Source: Haematobia irritans (lineage: Eukaryota; Arthropoda; Insecta; Diptera; Muscidae). Taken from it: a stretch of DNA of 64,000 bases. Positions 11,971 to 22,399 of this stretch are shown here, in pieces. The notes below the pieces were generated by a model. That model made no database searches, had not been told where the DNA came from, and was given only the letters and a program-made list of their open reading frames with translations. The first letter of the stretch is position 1, and each line of letters begins with the position of its first letter. A program made the position numbers and the translations under genes. The stretch covers positions 87,111,983 to 87,175,982 of the forward strand of contig NC_134398.1 of assembly GCF_050003625.1 (NCBI RefSeq). Reading direction: 5' to 3'.

Positions 11971-12320
11971 TGAAAGCCTAGGAATTATTTATAAACATTT
12001 TTTGTTTACACAATTTTTGTAGAACAACGCTAAAATACTTGAGGTTGAAGATTCCATAGTGAAAATATTACTTTTGGCTTGCGAAATACTGTATATTAAG
12101 CTCCGAAATATACCGAATTAAAAAAAAACACTACTTTGCGCGAATAGCTCAAAAATTATTTAACTTCAACACAATGCAGCGTGACAAGTAAACAACATAT
12201 GACTTTGAAATTTTCAGTAGTGATGTAGAATTTTATATACTTTAATCAGATACTAAGTATTTTTCCAAAAAAAAATAAATTTTTCAATTAATCTCCATTT
12301 TTTTTTTTGATTTTGAGACT
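11971..12320. other. AT-rich spacer
   Basis: No ORF, repeat end or RNA gene seen. Confidence 0.3.
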
Positions 12321-12324
12321 CTGT

Positions 12325-12374
12325 GCCACGTGTGTGCAAGGCGGGCATGATAAGCATTGTATCACGGTGGCTCC
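12325..12374 (-). repeat. SINE head fragment, antisense
   Basis: 'gcaaggcgggcatgataagc' followed by 'atcacggtggctc' is the reverse complement of the tRNA-like head of the SINE at 46511 (GAGCCACCGTGGTGCAATGG). Confidence 0.6.
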
Positions 12375-12386
12375 CTTGGAATGGTC

Positions 12387-13400
12387 CAGCCCAGGACTTC
12401 TTAAACTTTTTTGTTATGTGGCCCATTTTTGTAATTTTTAGTGACTCCAAGAAAGTATAATTTAATTTTGAAAATGCAGGTTCTAATGATTTTATATAGA
12501 ATGTATTTAAAATAATATGAATGTATACAGATGAACATATTTACTATAAATTTCTTATTACAAAAAATTAAAATTAATATCAAAATTCAGAAACCAAACG
12601 AAAAATGCGTATGTATGTCCACGTAAAAATTAAAATGAATTCATAATTCAGAAGCAAAAACTAAAAAAGAAGTATATAATTAATGCGATGGATGTGCTTG
12701 CATTAATTAATTAGATCCAATCTAGGGATTATTTCAGATAGCGCAGGTCTCAGGGCTGTTTCAACAATAGTAAGGCAAGAACGATTTTTTGATTTAATTG
12801 CAACAAGCGTTGGAAACGCTGATTCGCACAAGTATGTGGTAGAAAATGGCAGTAGCATTTTGATCGCTAAGTCGGAGAGTATTGAAAATTCGCCTTTAAC
12901 CTTGATCCATAAAGAATTTAAGTTTGCTGGAGCAAATTCTAGCTTTAAATTTGTATCGCTCGAAAGTTCAGCGAATTCTTCTTGAGCTTTTAATGGAAGG
13001 TGTGTGATGTATTGAATTGATTCATTAAATGGGTTTTGCAATCAATCAAAGTGATATTTCTTGAATTGGTCTTCCAAAGATTCCAAATGATCAATCATAA
13101 TCGTTTTGATTAAATTTCAATCCAAACACAATTTTATTTTTCTTGGATCGCTTCTAATCGTATGTAGGGGAACTCCAAATTTTTGTATGGGAGAGCAACA
13201 TTTTTATATATTTCTATTGTCTTTGCTTTAGCCTTTCACCACGGAGAAATATAACAAATACAATTTTAAATACATAAAATAAATAAATTCGAAAAAAATA
13301 TTTCAAAAGGAGGAAATGATTTTTGCGTTTATAAAATCAAGGGATAAAATGCTGTTTCTTGCGACCCCTCATAATTCTTTTAAGAAACATTGGTCTAGCC
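12387..13400 (-). mobile_element. hAT transposon remnant (~1.0 kb)
   Basis: The left end has CAGGACTTCTTAAACTTTTT..GTGGCCC; the right end has GCGACCCCTCATAATTC..GGTCTAG. They are diverged inverted copies of the 'TTCTTAAACTTTTT..GGCCC' end found in ZBED-related hAT elements. The element contains the transposase fragment at 12703-13041. The 8-bp target duplication is not certain. Confidence 0.6.
12703..13041 (-). pseudogene. hAT transposase C-terminal dimerisation domain fragment
   Basis: A 112-residue minus-strand ORF. It shows the C-terminal hAT dimerisation pattern: LNSLWIKVKGEFSILSDLAIKMLLPFS, then TTYLCESAFPTLVAIKSKNRS, then LRPALSEIIPRLD. This is the form seen in ZBED5/GTF2I-repeat-like hAT proteins. 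The catalytic region and BED finger are absent, so this is the tail of a deleted copy. It may still look like an exon to gene predictors. Confidence 0.78.
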
Positions 13401-13430
13401 CATCGGGACTTCTTAGTCGGAGGAATTATA

Positions 13431-14832
13431 ACAAGTATATACAGCAGTAAGTTCGGCCGGGACGAATCTTAAATATCCACCACCATGAACCAAATATTAG
13501 GGTTTCCTTTGAAATTTCAGGAGGACTTGAGGACACTTCCCGAAGATAAATTTAAAGATTTCACCTATGAGGACTATATCAGATTCTGGATTTATAAGAA
13601 CCATTTTTGTTTGAGTTTTAAGTGTGCAAGAAAATTATAAAATAACGTCTTGATTTGAAATCTTAAATCTGTAGATTTTCACCCGAGGAGTAAAATCTGG
13701 AAATTTTACATTGAATTTCAAGCAATTTTCATGATCAGTGCGCCTTCTATACCCTCAAGAAGTGAAGTCGGTCTACATGGAAGCATTGCCAAAAGGACCG
13801 ATAAAAACTTAATCCGATACACGTTTTTGTGAGCCTAAAGTGCGAGAATATTTACAATTTCAGGCAAATCGGATAAAAACTACGGTTTCTAGAAACCCAA
13901 GGATTTAAATCGGGAGATCGTTCTTATGGGGGCTATACTAAAATATGGACTGATACTCACCGTTTTCGGCACACCACTTTATGACCCGAAAATACCTCTA
14001 GATTTCCAATTTCAGGCAAATTAGATAAAAACTTCGGATTCTAGGAACCCAAGAAGTAAAATCGGGATATCGGTCTATATGGGGGCTATACCAAAACATG
14101 GACCGATACTCACCATTTGTGGCACACCTCTTTATGGTCCTAAAATAATTATAAATTTCCAATTTCAGACAAATTGTATATAAACTACGGATTCTATAAA
14201 CCCAAGATGTAAAATCGGGAGATCGGTCTATATGGGGGCTATACCAAAACATGGAACGAAACGGACCATTTTCGGCACACCTTTTAATGTTCCTCAAGTA
14301 CCTCTAGATTTTCAATTTCAGGCAAATTTGATAAAAACTACGGTTTCTATAAGCCCAAGACCCCAAATCGGGAAGTCGGTTTATATGGGGTCCATACCAA
14401 AACATGGACCGATGCTCACCATTTTTGGCACACATCTTTACGGTTCTAAAGTACCTCTCAATTTCCAATTTCAGGTAAATTGGATAAAAACTGCGTTTCT
14501 ATAAGCCCAAGAAGTAAAATCGGGAGATCGGTCTATATGGGGGCTATACCAAAATATGCACCGATACTCACAATTTTTGGCACACGTATTTGTGGTCCTA
14601 CAATACCTCTAGATTTCCAATTTCAGGTAAATTGAATAAAAACTGGGGTTTCTATAAGCCCAAGAAGTAAAATCGGGAGATCGGTCTATATGGGGGCTAT
14701 ACCAAAACATGGACCGATATAGCCCATCTTCGAACTTTACCTGACTGCAGACAAAAGACCAGTTTGTGCAAAATTTCAGCACGATTGCTTCATTATTGAA
14801 GACTGTAGCGTGATTACAACAGACAGACAGCC

Positions 14833-14868
<36 letters not shown>

Positions 14869-15012
14869 GGACATCGTTATATCGTCTTGGAATTTCTCCC
14901 TGATCAAGAATATATATACTTTATATAGTCGGAAATCGATATTTCGATGTGTTACAAACGGAATGACAAACTTATTATACCCCCGCCACCATTCTATGGT
15001 GGTGGGTATAAA
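13431..15012 (+). repeat. Array repeat family A, copy 1 (~153-bp tandem units)
   Basis: Begins AAGTATATACAGCAGTAAG and a CCACCACCATGAACC segment. At least five ~153-bp units follow (GGTCTATATGGGGGCTATAC; ACTCACCATTTTTGGCACAC; TTTCAATTTCAGG-type words). It ends in (CAGA)n, a TATATAGTCGGAAATCGATA module and the hairpin ACCCCCGCCACCAT/ATGGTGGTGGGT. Because 153 is divisible by three, reading frames stay open and give false ORFs. Confidence 0.8.
14819..14870. repeat. (CAGA)n simple repeat inside family A
   Basis: About 50 bases of CAGACAGACAGA.., next to GACGGACATC. The same position in families A, B and C holds CAGACGGAC-type runs. Confidence 0.85.
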
Positions 15013-15855
15013 AATGTCTCAAATATACCTACACATCTAATTCATGTACCGTCCTATAAATCATACATGTTTTCGGGAAACTCCACGATTTTTTTCATAC
15101 ATGCTAGAAATTCGGATTGTTTTGATTTTTTTTTGTGCACAGAAAACATTTCTTATATTGTGATCCCATTCAGGATGAAGAGCTGATAAAATTCTATGTT
15201 TCTGTTACATATCGTTACTTCTATTTAAAATGTCGTAATAAAATATCTTATTCTTCTTCAAATAATTAACACAAATTATATTTGAAAAAAACATTTTAAA
15301 TGACATTCGGATGTGAGTAATATATGACAATAGTGGTTACTAAATGATAGTTAAAAACTTTGCTTACGGATGGTAGTATCAACCAATAAGAATGAAAATT
15401 ATTCAAAGCAGGTAAATTTAGTTGCTACAACCATTTATGTTGTGGCGTGACAGAAAATTTGTTGAAAATCTCACCAAATGGTTACAGATATGAATAATTA
15501 TATGTAAATAAAGAAAATTCGTATAGACAACTAATATTTATTTCTAAATATAGAATGTTCATAAGAACAACCGCACTCCAACCAATCTCTTCTCTGTGTG
15601 CAGCAAACATTTTTCTCGGCTAGAAAACTCTTTTCACAAAGACAAAACACATACATAGTTTTCGCGAAAACTATTCTTTGGTTTCAATCTCAAAATTAAT
15701 GGATCCAATAGAAAATTGATGTGATTTTAGTAATTTTTATGATTGAATTTTGTTTTGATTAAAAAATAGTGAATTCGAATAAACTTTTAACTGAATATTT
15801 TTTCAAATGCAATTAAATTTTAATTGACAAAATATTGTTGTTATCTTTTTCTGTA
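15013..15855. other. Intron sequence without recognised features
   Basis: AT-rich; no ORF with coding character, no clear repeat ends. Part of the Dscam-like upstream intron. Confidence 0.35.
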
Positions 15856-16012
15856 AAGGGTGATACGGTTAAAATTTGGTCAATATAAACTTGACGTATT
15901 TCTTCCAATTTTGCATTTAAAAAACCTGAACACCCCTCATTTTGAAGGTGTGTGTGTGTGTGTAGAATGTTGCTCCTATTTTGATTTTGGAATTCACTCT
16001 TCAGTTGTCAAA

Positions 16013-16997
16013 ATGCCGTCCAAGCAAGAAGAGCAGCATATCAAAATTTTGCTCGCGCATCGCGAAAATCCGAGCTACTCGCACGCAAAGCTGGCAAAAT
16101 CGCTAAAATCAACCGTTACAAATGTAATTAAAGTGTTTGGGGAACGTTTGGCGACAGCCAGGAAGTCTGGATCGGGGGGAAATCGAAAACCGGAAGCCGC
16201 TGAGACGACAAAGAGAGTTGCCGGTAGTTTCAAGCGAAACCCTAACCTCTCTCTCCGAGATGCCGCAAATAAGCTGGGTGTATCGTCTACAACCGTGCAT
16301 CGAGCCAAAAAACGAGCCGGACTATCGACTTATAAGAAGGTAGTGACTCCAAATCGCGATGATAAACAAAATACGACGGCCAAAGCGCGATCCCCGACGA
16401 TGCTGACGAAGTTTGACTGCGTGGTAATGGACGACGAAACCTACATCAAAGCCGACTACAAGCAGCTTCCGGGACAGGAGTTTTATACGGCAAAAGGAAG
16501 GGGAAAGGTAGCAGATATTTTCAAGCACATAAAACTGTCAAAGTTCGCAAAGAAATATCTGGTTTGGCAAGCCATCTGTACCTGTGGCTTGAAAAGCAGC
16601 ATTTTCATAGCTTCCGGGACTGTCAACCAAGAAATTTAAGTGAAAGAGTGTTTGAATAAACGTCTGCTGCCTTTCCTGAAGAAACACGGTTGTTCCGTAC
16701 TGTTTTGGCCGGATTTGGCATCTTGCCATTACAGTAAAAAGGCCATGGAGTGGTACGCCGCCAACAACGTGCAGGTGGTTCCCAAGGACAAGAACCCTCC
16801 CAACACGCCAGAGCTCATCCCAATTGAGAAATACTGGGCTATTGTCAAGCGGAACCTAAAGAAGACCAAAAAAACTGCTAAGGACGAGCAGCTGGCTTTC
16901 TGCGGCGAAGAAGGTGGACAAGGTGGCTGTACAAAATCTGATGGCAGGTGTCAAGCGTGAGGCCCGGCAATTCGGATTTTGAAAAGCGAAAGCCTAA
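16013..16997 (+). pseudogene. DD37E transposase, broken copy A
   Basis: It begins ATGCCGTCCAAGCAAGAAG (MPSKQEEQ) with a helix-turn-helix (AKLAKSLKSTVTNVIK; copy B has an extra VAK here) and a second one (LSLRDAANKLGVSSTTVHRAKK). Catalytic residues: Asp in CVVMDDETY, Asp in VLFWPDLASCHY, Glu in PIEKYW; 37 residues separate the last two. Damage: a 9-base deletion in the first HTH, a short deletion at ARSPTMLTK, a Tyr-to-stop change after SGTVNQEI, and a frameshift near 16890. It keeps an intact G run near 16175, where copy B has lost one G. It cannot make active protein. Confidence 0.88.
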
Positions 16998-17052
16998 CTG
17001 AATATTTTTCCTGAATTTTATACTAATTGAACTTGAAAAAGAAATTTAATTT

Positions 17053-17679
17053 TGTAATAGGGAGAGAAAAGAGCAGGCACCGCAGTCTCCCGTTGAGCAT
17101 GAGGAAGTAATTCGCAGCAGTTAATGTTACTTTAAGTGAGGCTGAACAGACGTAAATCGTCAAATTCGCCTACTTTTATGAGACAGAGCCCACAACAGAC
17201 GTAATCGTCTAGTTTGGTCTACTGCCGAGCAATTTTGTTTTTATTTTATGCTCCCCAAAATAATACGCGGTGTATTTAAAGTTTCAGATCTTTATTGCTT
17301 AACAGCCGCAAAAAGAATGACAAATTCATAGTACAACTCTTGTATTTATAGGCGACTAAGATTACAACTCAAAATAATAAAACGGTAAATGAACAAACAA
17401 AAATGAACTGAAACATGTGATTGTTATTGTAACAAAATAAAAGAGAAAATAAACATGTAAATATTGTTGTTGTAAGAGAATGTACATTGCAAGTATAAAT
17501 GATCAATTAAATAATAAGTGAGTGAAAGAGTGATGAGTAAAAGAGTAATGAGAAACATACGAATAATTTAATAATGGGTACAATGATAAACAAAAGTATT
17601 CATCCAGTGCAAAATTATAAATTATATAAAATGTAGTAAATATGTAAATTAGAACATCTCATAAAGCATCCTTGTTACA
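17053..17679. mobile_element. Solo LTR (627 bp) with 4-bp target duplication ATTT
   Basis: Starts TGTAATAGGGAGAG and ends CTTGTTACA (TG..CA with TGTAA/TTACA inverted ends), flanked by ATTT at 17049-17052 and 17680-17683. Copy B of the host transposon has the uninterrupted site (aatttaatttgatttttt), which proves the insertion. A 4-bp duplication is usual for Gypsy-type LTR elements. The internal region was lost by LTR-LTR recombination. Confidence 0.85.
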
Positions 17680-17844
17680 ATTTGATTTTTTAAATAAACG
17701 ATTTCACCGATTTACACGCGTTTTCCCTTGACCAAATTTTGACCGTATCACCCTTTAACTGAATTCAAATCCAACTATTGTTGTTATGAAATTTCTAAGT
17801 TCTGACTATTCCATTTTTAAATCGTATTATTATTATTCTTGCAG

Positions 17845-18123
17845 TACCCCCATCCGCCCCGGTTATCACTGTAACTGGTACTACAACTAACTCCGTATCA
17901 CTGCAGTGGAAGGTCGAAGACATTGGTGGTGCTCCATTGAGAGGCTTTACATTGACATACCGCAAAGAGTTTGGTGACTGGGAGGAAATACAATTAGACC
18001 GGCGTGTCAACTCACATCTGCTGGAAACACTGCAATGCGGCACACGCTATCAATTTACATTGGTAACCTACAATAAAATCGGCACGAGTAGCACCAGTTC
18101 CATTGAAGTGGGGAAAACCAAAG
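17845..18123 (+). CDS. Dscam: Dscam-family exon: fibronectin III domain 5
   Basis: Internal coding exon of a Dscam-type homophilic adhesion receptor (Ig and FNIII ectodomain, one membrane span, signalling tail). The acceptor is a pyrimidine-rich run ending TTCTTGCAG; the donor is AAAG|GTACCA. It is 279 bp, enters with two bases of a split codon and leaves with one. The ~93 residues form one FNIII domain: proline-rich start (PPSAPVITV), core tryptophan in SLQWKVED, TYRKEF strand, and the C-terminal tyrosine strand (CGTRYQFTLVTYN). In Dscam proteins the order is nine Ig, four FNIII, one Ig, two FNIII, then the membrane span, so this is most likely FNIII-5, because one more FNIII and the helix follow. 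The paralogue (Dscam1 or a Dscam2/3/4 type) is not assigned. No earlier exon was recognised in the window. Confidence 0.88.
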
Positions 18124-18193
18124 GTACCATAACAGTGAAAATTCTTTTTTCTATCTGCCTTCAGAAATAAGTTTCGTTTTTGGTTTTTTGCAG

Positions 18194-18372
18194 GAAATAA
18201 GCCCATTGCTCCGAATAAACACAGCCTGATAAGAGCAAATATAACATCTGCTCTGGTGGAATTGTCCTCTTGGCAGGATGGTGGATGTCCCATACAATAC
18301 TTCAGCATTGAGTTTAAACGTTATGGTATATCCAGCGACTGGATCATTGTATCTAGTCGCATTGAGACGCAC
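18194..18372 (+). CDS. Dscam: Dscam-family exon: first half of FNIII domain 6
   Basis: Exon of 179 bp after a 70-bp intron (acceptor TTTTTTGCAG, donor ACGCAC|GTAAGT). It completes a split glycine codon and ends on a codon boundary. It encodes the N-terminal half of an FNIII fold: a proline start (NKPIAPNKHSL), the core tryptophan in VELSSWQDGGCPIQYF and the EFKRYG strand, then a DWIIVSSR strand. The domain continues in the exon at 18675. A domain split by an intron is normal for FNIII repeats. The reading frame agrees with both neighbouring exons, which supports the splice assignments. Confidence 0.87.
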
Positions 18373-18674
18373 GTAAGTCACTGTAATTTCCACGATCCAA
18401 ATCCTGTAGAGTCGAGTAGTTGAAATCATGACTGTAAATTAACCATTCGTTCGTATCACATATCCAGCGGCTTCATTAACCATTTTTGGCTTTCATATGT
18501 AGACATGGTTGTAACTTGGATGAGGGACACACATTCACAAGGACCATGATTGAGCATGCAGTGATCTCACAGAGGCCATTGGTTCCTCGAATGTGTTTCC
18601 TTCAGCTGTTATTGACATTGAGATGTCCGTGGGATAGAAATTAACCTTTGCGTCTTTTTTCCCAATATTCTTAG

Positions 18675-18933
18675 ACTCGTTATACGATTGGTGACTTGGA
18701 AGCTGGTACCATATATAATTTGCGTGTAACGGCCCACAATAATGCTGGTTCGACTGTTAAGGAGTACACATTTGAAACATTGAGGTTTAGTGGTATGAGC
18801 CGCGACATGGATCAGAGCGATTTGCCCCAAGTGAACTCTTTGTTCAGAGATGCCCATCTTATAGCGGTGATTATCACGTCCATTTTTGGCACGGTATTGG
18901 CTCTGATCGGGGCATGTATATGTTTCAAGAACT
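18675..18933 (+). CDS. Dscam: Dscam-family exon: end of FNIII-6, juxtamembrane and transmembrane helix
   Basis: Exon of 259 bp (acceptor ATATTCTTAG, donor AAGAACT|GTAAGT). Residues 1-37 finish the FNIII fold (DLEAGTIYNLRVTAHNNAG, with the conserved Tyr and Asn-Ala-Gly turn). Residues ~38-62 are a juxtamembrane linker with acidic stretches (MSRDMDQSDLP). Residues ~63-85 are an uninterrupted hydrophobic helix starting LIAVIITSIFG and ending ACICF, followed by Lys-Asn as a stop-transfer signal. This defines the receptor as type I and fixes the topology of the exons on either side. Only one transmembrane exon is visible; Drosophila Dscam1 has two mutually exclusive ones. That is weak support for a Dscam2/3/4-type paralogue. 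Confidence 0.9.
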
Positions 18934-18998
18934 GTAAGTATTGGCTGGAGTCGTGGTGGCGAGTAGGGCTAATTGGTCTTGGATTGTGCAATTTACAG

Positions 18999-19538
18999 AC
19001 CCACGACACATATTTTCACGCAATGTGGACACACTGAGGCCTCCGAGCAACGAGGGAAAGGATCTACAACACCGTGAGCAATATTATGGTACGATGCGCA
19101 AATCGTGTCAGCAATCACCGGGAGATTCGGTTGTTGCACTTGAGCGCATACCTGAATACTCTGAAGATATATATCCTTATGCTACATTCCATTTACCAGA
19201 ACACGAAAACCAGTCGGCCAATATTCCGCTCAACCGAAAGGGTATGCAACCAGCCATGTATGATCCACGAAGCGGTGATGACAACACGCTCTCCAGCACG
19301 GGAATAAAAGTGAAAAGATCTGTGTCCGGCAGTGGAAACATCTCGATGGGAGGTGGCGATTGCAGTCACACCAATACCGAGAAGCGTCACAAGCGGCGTT
19401 CCAAGACCATCAAGTCCGAGTCGGAGGAATACGATAGTCTGAATAGTGACAGTGACCTGAGTGGCGAACGCATGCGTGACGATAATCGCAGCACACGGAC
19501 GGATGCTTCCAGTCAAATGGATAATTCCGCCTACAACA
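18999..19538 (+). CDS. Dscam: Dscam-family exon: membrane-proximal cytoplasmic domain
   Basis: Exon of 540 bp after a 65-bp intron (acceptor GCAATTTACAG, donor AACA|GTGAGT), with one split codon at each end. It encodes ~180 cytoplasmic residues. Visible features are tyrosine motifs (EQYYGTMRK, SEDIYPYATFHLPE, PAMYDPRS, EEYDSLNSD), a glycine/serine stretch, a strongly basic run (TEKRHKRRSKTIK), then an acidic/serine tail (SDSDLSGERMRDD). The tyrosine and proline sites are of the kind that bind SH2/SH3 adaptors such as Dock/Nck in Drosophila Dscam; that link is inferred from the family. The frame is open throughout with no sign of decay, in contrast to the transposon debris nearby. Confidence 0.88.
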
Positions 19539-19608
19539 GTGAGTAGTACATTGCACATAACTTCTCGAAATGAATTTTATCTGATTCCGATTTCATTCAT
19601 TTTCAAAG

Positions 19609-19683
19609 TCCACGGACATAGTCCTCGTAGTGGTAGCAGCAATAAAGAACGCCTGTCGGTATTCAGCAGGCCTCAACTTCATA
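19609..19683 (+). CDS. Dscam: Dscam-family small cytoplasmic exon (75 bp)
   Basis: Exon of 75 bp. The acceptor is TTTTCAAAG and the donor is CATA|GTAAGT. It encodes ~25 residues (a His-Gly-His-Ser-Pro-Arg-Ser start, then NKERLSVFSRPQLH) and keeps the same phase (two bases in, one out), so skipping it would keep the frame. Shifting the acceptor to include one more G would create an early in-frame TAG, which supports the start chosen. Its length as a multiple of three makes it a possible cassette exon. Confidence 0.75.
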
Positions 19684-19972
19684 GTAAGTTAGTACCTATT
19701 TGATATATTCAAACATCAGACGCATTCACCCCATCACGCATTCATTGTCAACATTCCGATGTTGTATTGCCACCCCCACTACCCCGTAGGATACTAAACA
19801 AACAAAAATTACACACTAATCTCATATACGCCCCAGAGCATCCCATTCGCCCAGAACATGTGTAGCAGTGAGATGCTCTGGGACTTACCACCATAACCAG
19901 CCATTATCACCCACTAACATTGACTAACCCAAAAGCCTTCTCTAAACATTTGCATATTTACACCACATATAG

Positions 19973-20571
19973 AAAACATTTTACCGAAACGCAAGAAAGA
20001 TTCTACGAACGAGAGCTCACACACTTCTAATGGGCCTGCAGAATCGAATAGCGCTGACCTTCTTGCCAAAAATCCCAAACGACCCTCCTTCAAATCGCCA
20101 AGATCCCTTTTTCAAATCATCAAACCCACAAAGATTTTGGGCAATGTCCATGCGGCAAACCCCTCTCCCATCCCTGTCCCAATAACCCAGCCTGCATGTT
20201 CCGCCAATACAAATGTTTCACCCGATATCGCTGCAAAGTTGAAGATACGCCCTCAACCCAAACCTCCACATCAGTATGTGCATTTGATACAACGTCCCAC
20301 TTCAGAGACAACCATAATTGCACAGCATCAACAGCCCCCACGTCCTCCGTCACCTTCACCCTCTTATCGTTTTGCATCATCATCCTCCAAGCATGACAGT
20401 ACGGCCGCCTCTGCCACTACCCAGCCACAGCAGGCAACGCACCTCGGCAACACACGCAATAGCCCCAGTGCTTTGGTCATTCTCAAGTATTCGGGCAGTG
20501 GCAGTGGTAGTAGTGACAGTGTTGGATATCAGAAGAACTCTCCCAATAGGCAAGAAAAATTTGATCGTTGA
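19973..20571 (+). CDS. Dscam: Dscam-family cytoplasmic exon with a stop (short C-terminus)
   Basis: Exon starting after CCACATATAG and completing a split lysine codon, open for 198 residues to TGA at 20569-20571. It begins NILPKRKKDSTNESS, then a basic stretch (KNPKRPSFKSPRSLFQ), then long proline-rich segments (RPQPKPPHQYVHLIQRP; QQPPRPPSPSPS) containing PxxP motifs suited to SH3 domains, then a Ser/Gly-rich end (YSGSGSGSSDSVG). The intron before it is 289 bp. An AATAAA 331 bp after the stop would allow transcripts to end here. Alternatively the exon is spliced internally at GT 20487-20488, after 514 bp, to reach the exon at 56013. Which is used cannot be decided from sequence alone. Confidence 0.8.
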
Positions 20572-20901
20572 CTATCCCACTTTGCCCACACACATACAAT
20601 GGATGAGAAAAGTGTGCGTACAGTAAGTATGTTGTTGATTTCAGAACGGAAATTAAGACCTTTTGCATCCAGGGAATCGAATCGTTGTTTCCCCTCAAAC
20701 CTTCTGACCATAAGAGTAGGCTTATTTTCGTTCAGTACTGTATACCCGAGCTGTGACGAAGTAAAAGAAAACAGAGCACTCGTTTATCCAGGACATGTCA
20801 AAAAAACGTGCAACACTGGCATCAGCTGTTTTTAAAACAATCACAGAAAACAAGTGACAAGTGATCTTTTATTTTTGTAATGTATGAAATGCTCAAATAG
20901 T

Positions 20902-20907
20902 AATAAA
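20902..20907 (+). terminator. Candidate poly(A) signal for the short Dscam-like transcript
   Basis: AATAAA in an AT-rich context, 331 bp after the TGA at 20571, followed within 40 bases by T/G-rich sequence. It lies before the TIR element that starts at 20981, so a transcript ending here would have a 3' UTR of about 350 bases free of repeats. Confidence 0.45.
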
Positions 20908-20980
20908 TATTTACTACTATGTTTATTTATGACAATTTACCACTTTTAATTTCATGTTGTTCGACAAATTAATCACAATA

Positions 20981-21415
20981 AGTGTGTAAATATAACCATA
21001 GCGATAGGCGGTAGGCGAAACATTTTTGCCGCAACGGCAAATACAATAAGCTTGACGGCGAATAATTCTCTTTTTCACGTTTCCTAGCGTTTTTGTTGTC
21101 AATACAGCATGCTTTGACAATATTAAACAATGAAGTTGAATAAAAACATACAATGGCTTGTTATTTGTTGAGTTATTTCAAGAAAAAATTATCTACACGT
21201 GTCCAGGCAACAGCAATTCCTAGTGGTGAGTTAAAAAAATTGATAAGCGACGGCAACACTATACCAGTTTTCGCCAAGGAGTTAGAATAAGTTTTAATTT
21301 AGCGACACGCCGCTAGCCGTCACGGTATTCCGTCGCGGATTTTGGGCTTCCCATAAGAAATACACGTAAATAAGTGTTCGCCTACCGCCTATCGCTATGG
21401 TTATATTTACACACT
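20981..21415. mobile_element. MITE with perfect 39-bp terminal inverted repeats (435 bp)
   Basis: The left arm 20981-21019 starts AGTGTGTAAATATAACC; the right arm 21377-21415 is its exact reverse complement. The interior has no ORF. Perfect arms suggest a recent insertion. It lies just after the candidate short-isoform poly(A) signal. Confidence 0.85.
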
Positions 21416-22399
21416 AAATTGCTATTATGAACAGAGATGGTCCGAATAGCAATTTATTGAGATTTCTACTGTCAAAAAGTTGTGAACGTCAAAAACGCCA
21501 TATACCTGTATAAAACGTAAGAAAAACGTAGTAAATGTCAAAAACACCTACAGGATCCTTAGGTTTGATTTCAACGACTATTTTTAATATCCTAAGTTAT
21601 GGAAACGTCATATTGAAGTATTTTAGAATTTTTTTATAATAATATTTTGAAATTTTTACTCAAAAGCAATTTGCACAATTTGCAGGCATACACGTTTGAA
21701 TGCAACGCGTTTTCTGAAACAGTGAAAATTGCTGTAGTAACAATAGGATTTAGGTACAACTTGTGGACATGCCAACCGCGTTGATTTAACAGCCTATTTC
21801 TGATATCCGAATTCTGCTGTTCGTTCGCATACAAAACGAAAATCAGCTGATTTCGGTTTCTCTAAGCTCTATCTAAACGACAAGTGAGACGAAAATGTAA
21901 CGTTACCACTGCGAACGAAAACGTAACGTTACCACTAAAATTGGGTTTCTCTAACTCCATTTGTTCGCATTTTGTCGAACATTCATAAATAGAGAAAAAC
22001 TTAATAATTGTTAAATTGATTAACGCTTTTTGGTGCAAATATATGATAAAAGTGGTTTATATCGATCTATTTCTCTTTATAACCGCCATATAGCCCGATT
22101 AAAGGAAATTCTAAAACGAACAAACACATACATTTGGAATGAAACACTCATTAAAAGGAAAACCGAAACCTAATTATTGCAGATATATAGAAATACAAAT
22201 ACATATCTCTCTACGAGGGCTAATTTCTTAAAAAAAAAATATTGAGCTGAACCAAATATCAACAATGAGAAAAATTTGCAAAACAAACGGCGATGCCAGA
22301 TTGAATTTTCATGGAAAATAAATTTTAAAATGTATGGGCCTTTTTCAAGTAATTGAAATAATTGAGATCTGGTAATATTAGCATTTGACAGTAACGTAG

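Larger units (their letters stand above)
15856..17755 (+). mobile_element. DD37E Tc1/mariner-superfamily transposon, copy A (1.9 kb with inserted solo LTR)
   Basis: Inverted ends of 28 bp, starting AAGGGTGATACGGTTAAAAT on the left and differing at one position on the right, with TA on both sides (15854-15855, 17756-17757). Without the LTR it is ~1.27 kb, normal for a full Tc1/mariner element. Its right end is 89 bp before the FNIII-5 exon at 17845, so all that remains of the intron's own 3' end is the acceptor and branch-point region. Confidence 0.9.

Noticed and set aside
14810..15186. CRISPR-like or regulatory repeat suggested by regular CAGA units
   Set aside because: It is a simple repeat in a eukaryotic array element, without spacers.
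20120..20711. Minus-strand and alternative-frame ORFs over the 20-kb exon
   Set aside because: Shadows of the proline-rich Dscam-like exon, whose phase fits the preceding splice junctions.
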